Source: Firmicutes bacterium CAG:449
Lineage (GTDB): Bacteria; Bacillota_I; Bacilli_A; RFN20; CAG-449
Length of the DNA stretch: 9,280 bases
Reading direction: 5' to 3'
NCBI GenBank assembly: GCA_000432895.1
Contig: FR889430.1
Span: forward strand, 1-9,280
Positions 1-6,000 of this stretch are shown here, in pieces. The notes beneath the pieces were generated by a model. That model had not been told where the DNA came from, ran no database searches, and saw nothing but the letters and a program-made list of their open reading frames with translations. Each line of letters starts with the position of its first letter. The stretch's first letter is position 1. The position numbers and the translations under genes are program-made.

Positions 1-559
1 AATAAAGCGGCAATAAATGCGTGACCACTTGGATTGACGTGCATGATCGGATTGTTAGCACAATAGCAATACAAGTTCAATCCATTAATGCTTTTTTGAT
101 CTAAATATTCGATTGAATCTGGTGAAATCCATCTACATAATTCTGGCGAATAATATCTAGAGTTGCAATAGAATAACTGAGTTTCTTCATCATAATAACA
201 TTTATATCTTATAGGATTAATTGTACCTAAAGATACTCCACTTTTATCATAGTCAATTACTACTTCACCATATGGTAAATATCCATATTCAACAATTAAT
301 TCTCCTTCATTATTTATTAATCCAATTACTTCATTTAATTGATTTATAAAATAATAATATCGGTCTAATAAAATATTCTTACCATTGTATCTTTTTAATA
401 TTGATGGTCTACCCTCTATATCATATATAAACACTAATACATATTCAAGATTTCCACTTTCTCTATAATGTCCTTCTTTAATTAAATTTCCATTTAAATC
501 ATAAATAAATTTAACAATTTTTCCATTAATCCACTTTTATTATATTCATATTTTCCAAA
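1..559 (-). pseudogene. Headless RHS/YD-repeat protein fragment with RHS-associated core
   Basis: The minus strand is open for 178 codons from 536 to the window edge, with no ATG, GTG or TTG near its beginning. The translation shows YD-type repeats (FIYDLNGNLIKEGHY near 468-510, FIYDIEGRPS near 405-431), then the RHS-associated core: the RYKCYYYDEETQLFYCNSRY block at about 156-209, SPELCRWISPDSI, then LNLYCYCANNPIMHVNPSGH at about 21-80. In RHS and WapA-like proteins this core marks the boundary between the conserved shell and the variable toxic tip, so the tip should lie to the left of the window. A stop at 537-539 blocks the frame. Upstream bases 539-559 in another frame read FGKYEYN, and one extra A in the A-run at 535-538 would join both frames, so a one-base deletion is likely. 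Even when repaired there is no start codon before the stop at 584-586. It is either a decayed gene or an orphan RHS C-terminal cassette; family assignment is firm, functional status is not. Confidence 0.82.
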
Positions 560-582
560 ACAAAAACCCAGATTTCTCTGGG
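557..582 (-). terminator. Intrinsic terminator of the pyrR-uracil permease operon
   Basis: Read on the minus strand, CCCAGA (577-582) pairs perfectly with TCTGGG (567-572) across a GAAA tetraloop, followed at once by TTTTTGTTTT (557-566). A stable GNRA-capped stem plus U-tract is a textbook Rho-independent terminator. It lies 28 nt after the permease stop codon, so it ends that operon. It also insulates the RHS fragment that starts within its U-tract, which leaves that fragment with no visible transcription from this side. Confidence 0.9.
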
Positions 583-609
583 CTTATAACTTTAATTAAT
601 ATTATATTT

Positions 610-2010
610 TTATTTATCTTCTTCAGTTTTTACTTCTACAGTAACTGCATCTTCACTAATTACTTTTTCTTCTACTTTATTATCTTTTTTAAAACTAACT
701 AAGACTCTAGCTAAGATACCTAAAATAAGAGCGCAAGCAACTTCTGTAATTGTAATTTGACCAAATGATAAAGTCATTCCACCAACACCAGCAATTAAGA
801 TAACTGAGACAACAAATAAATTTTTATTATCTTCTAAGTCAACTTTTTGAATCATCTTTAATCCTGATACTGCAATGAAACCATATAAAGCAATACATAC
901 TCCACCCATAACACAAGAAGGAATTGTAGCTAAGAATGTAACAAATGGACCAACGAAAGATGCTAACATACACATAATTGCAGTAACAAAGATTGTACTA
1001 ACAGAAGCATTTCTACTAATAGCAACACAACCAACTGATTCACCATAAGTAGTATTTGGACATCCACCAAAGATTGCACCAGCCATAGAACCAACACCAT
1101 CACCAAGCAATGTTTTATCAAGTCCTGGATCTTTTAATAAATCACTACCAATAACTGTTGATAAGTTTTTATGATCAGCAATATGTTCAGCAAAGACAAC
1201 GAATGCAACAGGTACATAAGCAACAGCAATTGTTCCTAAATTACTCCAAGTAAATTCATTAAATCCTTTAATAGCAGTTAAGAAAGTAAAATCAGGATAC
1301 CATTTAATACTATTAAATAATTCAAAGTTAACAATCTTTAAAGCATCAACATTACATAAATAACCAAATCCAGTAAAGATAGCGGCTAAAGCATAACCTG
1401 CTAAGATTCCAATAATAAATGGAATCATCTTTAACATCTTTTTACCATAAACTGAACATGCAATTGTTGCACCTAAAGTAACAATTCCACATAAAACAGC
1501 TAAGTAAGGTGAGCAAATTGAAACTCCATCAATTCTAATTCCACCATTAGATAAATCTCCAACAGCATTTCCTGCTAAACTTAAACCAATAATTGCAACA
1601 GTTGGGCCTATAACAACTGGAGGCATTAATTTATTAACCCAATTAGAACCACATTTTTTAACAATTAATGCTAAGAAAACATAAACAAGTCCTGCTAAAA
1701 TTGCACCAATAATTAAACCTAAATAACCAACGCTCATTGATACGCCACCAGCAAATGCTGCTGTCATACTTCCTAAGAAAGCAAATGAACTTCCTAAGAA
1801 AACTGGGCTTCTAAATTTTGTAAATAATAAATAAACGATTGTTCCAACACCTGCACCAAATAATGCTGCAGATTGGCTCATTCCATGTCCTACAGCTGTT
1901 GGAACAGCAATAGTAGCTGCTAAAATTGCTAAGACTTGTTGAAAGGCAAAAATTAATGTTTTGCCAAATGGTGGACGATCATGTACACCGTAGATTAAAT
2001 TGTTTTCCAT
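610..2010 (-). CDS. uraA: Uracil permease (NCS2/nucleobase:cation symporter family)
   Basis: This is an integral-membrane symporter that imports uracil for salvage. The protein is almost entirely hydrophobic membrane segments, as expected for the 14-helix UraA/PyrP fold. Visible family motifs include the N-terminal DRPPF, GSSFAF (about residues 78-83 counted from the upstream ATG at 2022), the substrate-binding glutamate in FAEH (E279) and the second glutamate in NTTYGES (E328). These match the two glutamates that bind uracil and couple proton movement in E. coli UraA. I chose the ATG at 2008-2010 (466 aa) rather than the one at 2020-2022 because GGGAG lies 5 nt before it, while the upstream ATG has no ribosome site. 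The cytoplasmic tail after about residue 445 is unusually long and rich in lysine and glutamate. It follows pyrR by 16 nt, so both share the attenuator. A related xanthine/uracil NCS2 substrate is possible, but linkage to pyrR favours uracil. Confidence 0.93.
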   Translation of the reverse strand: MENNLIYGVHDRPPFGKTLIFAFQQVLAILAATIAVPTAVGHGMSQSAALFGAGVGTIVYLLFTKFRSPVFLGSSFAFLGSMTAAFAGGVSMSVGYLGLIIGAILAGLVYVFLALIVKKCGSNWVNKLMPPVVIGPTVAIIGLSLAGNAVGDLSNGGIRIDGVSICSPYLAVLCGIVTLGATIACSVYGKKMLKMIPFIIGILAGYALAAIFTGFGYLCNVDALKIVNFELFNSIKWYPDFTFLTAIKGFNEFTWSNLGTIAVAYVPVAFVVFAEHIADHKNLSTVIGSDLLKDPGLDKTLLGDGVGSMAGAIFGGCPNTTYGESVGCVAISRNASVSTIFVTAIMCMLASFVGPFVTFLATIPSCVMGGVCIALYGFIAVSGLKMIQKVDLEDNKNLFVVSVILIAGVGGMTLSFGQITITEVACALILGILARVLVSFKKDNKVEEKVISEDAVTVEVKTEEDK

Positions 2011-2015
2011 TTTTT

Positions 2016-2020
2016 CTCCC
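2016..2020 (-). promoter_or_regulatory. Shine-Dalgarno site deciding the uracil permease start
   Basis: GGGAG on the minus strand sits 5 nt before the ATG at 2008-2010. Its first G is the last base of an upstream in-frame ATG (2020-2022), whose own upstream sequence is AAAAG with no good anti-16S match. The site therefore supports the downstream start and a protein four residues shorter than the longest reading. Confidence 0.7.
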
Positions 2021-2026
2021 ATCTTT

Positions 2027-2572
2027 TTAATCTTTTGAATTTAATGAAACACTCATTTCTCCATCTGTTTCATTAAACTTTACTGCGATTACTTCTTCTA
2101 GTGAGGTAGGAACGTTTTTTCCAACATAATCAGCTCTTATAGGCAATTCACGATGACCTCGATCAACAAGTACCGCTAACTGAATTGTTTTTGGACGCCC
2201 AAGTTTCATAATCGCATCAATTGCCGCACGCACAGTTCGACCAGTGAAAATCACATCATCGCATAAAACAACATTTTTTCCTTTGATATCAAAACTAACA
2301 TTCGAATTATTAACTAAAGGCATTTGTGATAACTCAGATAAATCATCACGATATAAAGTTATATCTAAAGTCCCCATCAACAATTCTTTTCCACTAATCT
2401 CTTTAATTTTATTTTTAATTAGATTAGCCATTGGAACACCTCTTGTCTTGATACCAATCAAAACAACATCATCTACACCATTGTTTTTTTCAATGATTTC
2501 GTGTGAAATACGACTCAATGCTCTTTGCATTGCTATTTCATTAAATAAAACGGTCTTTAATTTCAATTTCAT
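2027..2572 (-). CDS. pyrR: PyrR: bifunctional pyrimidine operon regulator / uracil phosphoribosyltransferase
   Basis: PyrR binds the leader mRNA of pyrimidine operons when UMP or UTP is high and favours early termination; many members also make UMP from uracil and PRPP. The 181-aa length is usual for the family. Motifs seen: IGIKTRGVPMA (39-49), DITLYRDDL (70-78), the PRPP-binding signature VVLCDDVIFTGRT (101-113) with its two acidic residues, and VDRGHRELPIRADYVGKNVP (136-155), typical of PyrR and distinct from Upp. AGGAGG (2576-2581) lies only 3 nt before the ATG, which is tight; a TTG at codon 3 would be spaced 9 nt, so the exact start is slightly uncertain. A terminator/antiterminator leader directly precedes it, implying autoregulation. 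The permease follows, giving uptake, conversion and control of uracil in one unit. Confidence 0.95.
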   Translation of the reverse strand: MKLKLKTVLFNEIAMQRALSRISHEIIEKNNGVDDVVLIGIKTRGVPMANLIKNKIKEISGKELLMGTLDITLYRDDLSELSQMPLVNNSNVSFDIKGKNVVLCDDVIFTGRTVRAAIDAIMKLGRPKTIQLAVLVDRGHRELPIRADYVGKNVPTSLEEVIAVKFNETDGEMSVSLNSKD

Positions 2573-2575
2573 TTA

Positions 2576-2581
2576 CCTCCT
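2576..2581 (-). promoter_or_regulatory. Ribosome-binding site of pyrR
   Basis: AGGAGG on the minus strand, a full Shine-Dalgarno match, 3 nt before the ATG at 2570-2572 and 9 nt before an in-frame TTG at 2564-2566. It lies just after the U-tract of the leader terminator, so it is transcribed only when termination fails. Confidence 0.75.
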
Positions 2582-2585
2582 AATG

Positions 2586-2619
2586 AAAAAATGTCTTGTC
2601 ATAAGGTACAACAAGACAT
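2586..2619 (-). terminator. Leader (attenuator) terminator upstream of pyrR
   Basis: On the minus strand ATGTCTTGT (2611-2619) pairs perfectly over 9 bp with ACAAGACAT (2591-2599) around an 11-nt loop, followed by a run of T (2586-2590). This intrinsic terminator lies upstream of the pyrR ribosome site and not at the end of a gene, which is the layout of transcription attenuation. Its 5' arm and loop can pair instead with upstream leader sequence, as described for the attenuator region. Confidence 0.85.
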
Positions 2620-2683
2620 AGAAATTACTTAGAATGATATAGCCACAGCTACACTTTTGAATCTTGTCGGTATCTCTTGTACC
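2605..2683 (-). promoter_or_regulatory. Candidate PyrR-responsive antiterminator / anti-antiterminator leader
   Basis: Three mutually exclusive pairings can be read on the minus strand. (1) A small hairpin GGTA-CAAGAGA-TACC (2669-2683), with a GAGA-containing loop reminiscent of, but not equal to, the PyrR binding-loop consensus ARUCCNGNGAGGYU. (2) An antiterminator in which GGTACA (2678-2683) pairs with TGTACC (2605-2610) in the terminator loop, and/or CGACAAGA (2662-2669) pairs with TCTTGTTG (2609-2616) in the terminator 5' arm with one G-U pair. (3) The terminator itself. Hairpin 1 sequesters sequence needed for pairing 2, so stabilising it would favour termination. This follows known PyrR logic; the binding of PyrR is inferred, not seen. 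Confidence 0.6.
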
Positions 2684-2695
2684 AAATTAAAGATT

Positions 2696-2725
2696 ATTTT
2701 ATTCCTCTATAGTTTATCAATTCAA
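2696..2725 (-). promoter_or_regulatory. Candidate sigma-A promoter for pyrR-uracil permease
   Basis: Minus strand TTGAAT (2720-2725, four of six matches to TTGACA) and TAAAAT (2696-2701, five of six to TATAAT) are 18 nt apart. Transcription would begin near 2690, just before the leader hairpins, which is the right place. In such AT-rich DNA other weak pairs exist (for example TTGCAA with TAAACT at 17 nt), so the exact boxes are uncertain. Confidence 0.4.
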
Positions 2726-2736
2726 AAATAAAATTG

Positions 2737-2758
2737 CAATTATAATTTTAAATAATTG
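2737..2758 (-). terminator. Weak AT-only hairpin after the sugar operon
   Basis: Immediately after the aldolase stop codon, CAATTAT (2752-2758) pairs with ATAATTG (2737-2743) over 7 bp around an 8-nt loop, followed by a T-rich stretch. It contains a single G-C pair and would be weak, so read-through from the sugar operon into the pyr leader is possible. I mark it as a possible terminator only. Confidence 0.25.
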
Positions 2759-3604
2759 CTAATCTTCATTTTCATAAAAAATATTCATTGCTCTAAGAAC
2801 ATCTTTTTTCATTCTTTCTGTAGCAAAAGTCGCTATTTCGTGATAAAAAGTAATATCTTTTTGACAGATTTCTCTAGCGGCATATACTCCTTCACGTGCC
2901 ATATATGAATAATAATTAATTTTTCTTACACCAAATTTAATTGCTTTTTTATAATCTTCTTCATTAACTCCAGATCCACCATGCATAACTAAAGGAAGAT
3001 TACATAATTTAGAAATCTTTTCAATACGAGGAAAATCTAACTCTGGTTTTTGTTTATATATACCATGAGCAGTTCCAAATGAACATGCTAAAGCATCAAT
3101 TTTAGTATCATCAACAAATCTTTTAGCAAGCAAAGGATCAGTATACATTTCCTCTTTAGTCAATTTCTTTTTATCACCTGCTTCTCTTCCACCTAAAATA
3201 CCAATTTCCGCTTCCACAGAAACATTTTTTTCTCTTGCAAGCTTTACTGCTTCTTTAGTTAATTTAACATTTTCTTCATATGGTAAACTAGAAGCATCAA
3301 ACATAACCGAAGTAAAACCAATATCTAAAGCTTTTTTTAAATAAGCAATATCTTCACAATGATCTAAATGCACACAAACATCAACTTTTGCTCTTTTAGC
3401 CATTAAAATCATAATTGGTCCAACTATATCAAGAGGAGCATATTTTTCATGGCATTCTGCATGCATAATAATAACTGGCACATTTTTTTCTTCAGATGCA
3501 GAAATAACTGCCATCATATTTTCTAAATTAGGTGTATTAAACGAACCAATAGCACAATGATTTTTTTCTGCATACTCTAATACTTTATTTAAATTAACTA
3601 ACAT
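2759..3604 (-). CDS. Class II ketose-(bis)phosphate aldolase (FBA/GatY/KbaY family)
   Basis: A zinc-dependent cytosolic aldolase that should cleave the phosphorylated ketose made upstream into DHAP plus an aldehyde. The 281-aa length fits the GatY/KbaY branch. Catalytic features are in the expected places: VHLDHCED with catalytic D81 and zinc ligand H82, VEAEIGILGG with E132, SFGTAHG with zinc ligand H180, and VMHGGSG with zinc ligand H208 and the phosphate-binding glycines. The usual N-[VI]-x-T-[DE] segment that helps hold phosphate is replaced by KINYYSYM (228-235), keeping only the asparagine (N230), which suggests a different substrate. AGGAG lies 9 nt before the ATG, and the preceding gene ends 2 nt upstream. 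It is the last gene of the sugar operon. The fold and chemistry are secure; the substrate (fructose-bisphosphate, tagatose-bisphosphate or a deoxyketose-1-phosphate) is not determined. Confidence 0.88.
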   Translation of the reverse strand: MLVNLNKVLEYAEKNHCAIGSFNTPNLENMMAVISASEEKNVPVIIMHAECHEKYAPLDIVGPIMILMAKRAKVDVCVHLDHCEDIAYLKKALDIGFTSVMFDASSLPYEENVKLTKEAVKLAREKNVSVEAEIGILGGREAGDKKKLTKEEMYTDPLLAKRFVDDTKIDALACSFGTAHGIYKQKPELDFPRIEKISKLCNLPLVMHGGSGVNEEDYKKAIKFGVRKINYYSYMAREGVYAAREICQKDITFYHEIATFATERMKKDVLRAMNIFYENED

Positions 3605-3606
3605 TT

Positions 3607-4584
3607 TTATTTTCTCCTATCTATAATTTGTACTTCAAATTCATATTGTTTGGTTTGATTTGGTTTAATAAACTGTAAATATCCTTCTTTTCTAGCAACA
3701 TTTCTTCCATCAGGGAAGCAATTACCAGGTTCAAGACCTAAAACATAATCTCTCACTCTTAACATTTTCCATTCTGTTAAAAAAGGTAAAACATTACTAT
3801 CAAAATTAATAATTATTTCTTTATTTAATTTTGGTTGATATACTTTTACTTCACCAAAAGTGTTAAATTTATGATAATAACATTTTTCTTGAATATTTGG
3901 TTTTGGTTCATGAATGATTTGATAATTTTTTATATCTTCTTCAGCGTATTTATTCCTTGGTTTTATTTCACTTGAATTAATGCTTAAAATAGCTTCTTCA
4001 TCTAAAAAAGGATAGCCTAAATTAATATGATAAAGAATTTCAAGAGGAGTAATTTCATCTCCCCTATTAGAAATCACATCATTAACTATAAATTTATTTT
4101 CTTTTTTAGAAATTTTGATTGTTCTTTTTAAAATTAATTTATGAGAAAAAATCTTTTCATCTAAAATTAAAGCTTTACAAATTAAGTAATCTTCATCTTC
4201 TTCATAATTAGCATTTTCACAAGGAATATTACTATAAGTTCCATGAAGAGGCAATTCTTCATTATTATCAACATTTGCTGAACCTACTTGTGTTAATCCA
4301 CAGGTAGTTAAAAATCCTGCTGAAAACGATTTTAAAAAACCATCTTTTTGATCATCATAATACTTACTATTAACATATCCATTAGGTGTAAGATAACTAA
4401 TATTTTTTCCATCAATAGTTAATGAAACAATATCAAATCCTCGATCAAGATTAATATACATTTCTAAACCTAAACCATTTTTTATATGCCAAATTTTACA
4501 TCCATTACCTAATGAAGAAGTTAAAATATACTCTTGCTTACCATATAATTGATATTCATGACCAATATAATCAAATTTATTCAT
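3607..4584 (-). CDS. DUF4432 family protein, aldose 1-epimerase superfamily
   Basis: This is a galactose-mutarotase-like beta-sandwich protein that probably interconverts anomers of the operon's sugar before isomerisation. Recognisable DUF4432 motifs, numbered from the TTG two codons upstream of the chosen start, are LDRGFDI (48-54), GFLTTCGLTQVG (92-103), LPLHG with H116, ILYHINLGYPF with H188 (likely catalytic acid), and LGLEPGN with E287 (likely catalytic base). I start at the ATG 4582-4584 (325 aa): AAGGA lies about 7 nt before it, whereas the TTG at 4588-4590 would be only 1 nt from that site. The start lies inside the end of the kinase gene (8-nt overlap), indicating translational coupling. 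The aldolase begins 2 nt after its stop. Family membership is clear from motifs; the exact sugar is unknown. Confidence 0.82.
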   Translation of the reverse strand: MNKFDYIGHEYQLYGKQEYILTSSLGNGCKIWHIKNGLGLEMYINLDRGFDIVSLTIDGKNISYLTPNGYVNSKYYDDQKDGFLKSFSAGFLTTCGLTQVGSANVDNNEELPLHGTYSNIPCENANYEEDEDYLICKALILDEKIFSHKLILKRTIKISKKENKFIVNDVISNRGDEITPLEILYHINLGYPFLDEEAILSINSSEIKPRNKYAEEDIKNYQIIHEPKPNIQEKCYYHKFNTFGEVKVYQPKLNKEIIINFDSNVLPFLTEWKMLRVRDYVLGLEPGNCFPDGRNVARKEGYLQFIKPNQTKQYEFEVQIIDRRK

Positions 4585-5998
4585 TTTCAATTCCTTTCAT
4601 TAAAGGGTATATTCTTTTATATTTATTAAATATTTTTAAATACTTTTTATGTTTTTCTTTATTTGGATAATAAATTTTTTTAATTTTAACCATTTTATCC
4701 ATTCCTTCTTCAAGTGAAGAAAACACTCCAAGTTTTGTTCCTACAACAATTCCACATCCTATACTTCCAGAATTAATATTCTCCAATTGATAAATATTTA
4801 AATTTAAAACATCCGCTTTAATTTGCATCCATTTATCATTTTTTGCTCCACCTCCAGAAACATATAATTTATTAATACAAATACCATTTTCTTTTAGTAA
4901 ATCAATGGATAATTTCATTTCATAAGTTAAAGATTCTAAAGTAGCTTGATAAATATCATAACTAGTCGTACCTAAAGATAAATTACAAATCATTCCTTTT
5001 GCTTTTAAATCCATATATGGAGTTGAAGAGCCAGCAAAATATGGAAGAATTAACACATTACTTGGTTCATCTTTAATTTTTGTATTTAAATAAACATAAT
5101 CTTCTTTTAAAGAAGAAAAGAAAGTATTCTTCACCCAATCTAATAAAGCTCCCGAAGTATTATTTAGAATATAACAAACATTTAAATTATTTATATATGG
5201 GATTACTCCATATCCTTTTTCATATAAAACATCTTTTTTTTCTTTAAAAGCGATAGTAATGCATTCACAAGTTCCACATCCATCTATCGCATTACCTTCT
5301 AATAAAACATGCCCACCTATAGCGTTAGAAATTTGATCATGAGAAATAGCAAAAATTTTAATATTTAAGTAATCACCAACATAACTACCACTTTCACAAG
5401 GTATAGAAAATAACTCACTTGATAAATCTACTTTAGTTAAGATTTCATTAGACCAACAATGTCTATTAATATCAAAACATAAACTTCGACTAGCCAAAGA
5501 ATAATCAATATATCTTTTTTTAGTTAAAGAATAAATAATAAAATCCTCTATTAAAAATATTTTATTAACTTTTTTAAATTCTTCTTTATATTCATTTCTT
5601 AAAGCAATAATTTTACTTAAAGAAAACATTCCTCTTCCAATTTGACCAGTAATTTGTCCTAATTTTTCTTTGCCAATTAAATCTTCTATCTCTTTAGCTT
5701 CTTTTTCGCCTCTAGTATCTGTATAAAGTAATGAAGGTAAAATAACTTGATCAAATTCATCTAAAAAAACACAAGTTTCCCCAAAAGAAGTAATACCAAT
5801 TCCTTCAATAAGATATTTCTTACTAGCTTTAGCAATAAGATCTTTAACAGTTTTTAAAATGATTAATGGATCTATAGTTTGTTGATTTTCATTTCTAATA
5901 GAAGGATATGATAAAAAAATACTATCAATAACATTTTCATTTTCAAAAATTGTAATCTTACAATTTGTGGTTCCAACATCTAATCCTGCATATATCAT
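4577..5998 (-). CDS. FGGY family carbohydrate kinase
   Basis: A cytosolic ATP-dependent sugar kinase of 473 aa, the usual FGGY size, expected to phosphorylate the ketose made by the neighbouring isomerase. Motifs in order: phosphate-binding GLDVGTTNCK (5-14), sugar-binding region GIGITSFGETCVFLD (66-80, resembling the TFGVDG segment of fuculokinases more than the QMHG of xylulokinases), ISHDQISNAIGGH with candidate catalytic base D221, second phosphate motif DGCGTCE (239-245), and adenosine motif SGGGAKNDKW (381-390). The ATG lies 2 nt after the isomerase stop with no clear Shine-Dalgarno sequence, so it probably relies on ribosomes finishing the isomerase. The 3' end overlaps the epimerase gene. 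Xylulokinase, rhamnulokinase and fuculokinase are all possible labels, but I cannot choose between them. Confidence 0.87.
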   Translation of the reverse strand: MIYAGLDVGTTNCKITIFENENVIDSIFLSYPSIRNENQQTIDPLIILKTVKDLIAKASKKYLIEGIGITSFGETCVFLDEFDQVILPSLLYTDTRGEKEAKEIEDLIGKEKLGQITGQIGRGMFSLSKIIALRNEYKEEFKKVNKIFLIEDFIIYSLTKKRYIDYSLASRSLCFDINRHCWSNEILTKVDLSSELFSIPCESGSYVGDYLNIKIFAISHDQISNAIGGHVLLEGNAIDGCGTCECITIAFKEKKDVLYEKGYGVIPYINNLNVCYILNNTSGALLDWVKNTFFSSLKEDYVYLNTKIKDEPSNVLILPYFAGSSTPYMDLKAKGMICNLSLGTTSYDIYQATLESLTYEMKLSIDLLKENGICINKLYVSGGGAKNDKWMQIKADVLNLNIYQLENINSGSIGCGIVVGTKLGVFSSLEEGMDKMVKIKKIYYPNKEKHKKYLKIFNKYKRIYPLMKGIENE

Positions 5999-6000
5999 AA

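Noticed and set aside
526..549. ATG at 547-549 (minus) as a start for the RHS fragment
   Set aside because: It is in a third frame and stops after seven codons; it does not lead into the RHS reading frame.
2244..2621. Forward-strand open frame of 125 codons
   Set aside because: It lies antisense to pyrR and its leader, shows no recognisable motif, has no ribosome site, and the opposite strand encodes an unmistakable PyrR with full PRPP motif.
2640..2651. Small hairpin TAGC-TGTG-GCTA in the pyr leader as an independent regulatory element
   Set aside because: Only 4 bp and it lies in the loop of the larger alternative structures; probably incidental.
4588..4590. TTG as the start of the DUF4432 gene
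   Set aside because: Only 1 nt from the AAGGA site, whereas the ATG two codons downstream has normal spacing of about 7 nt.
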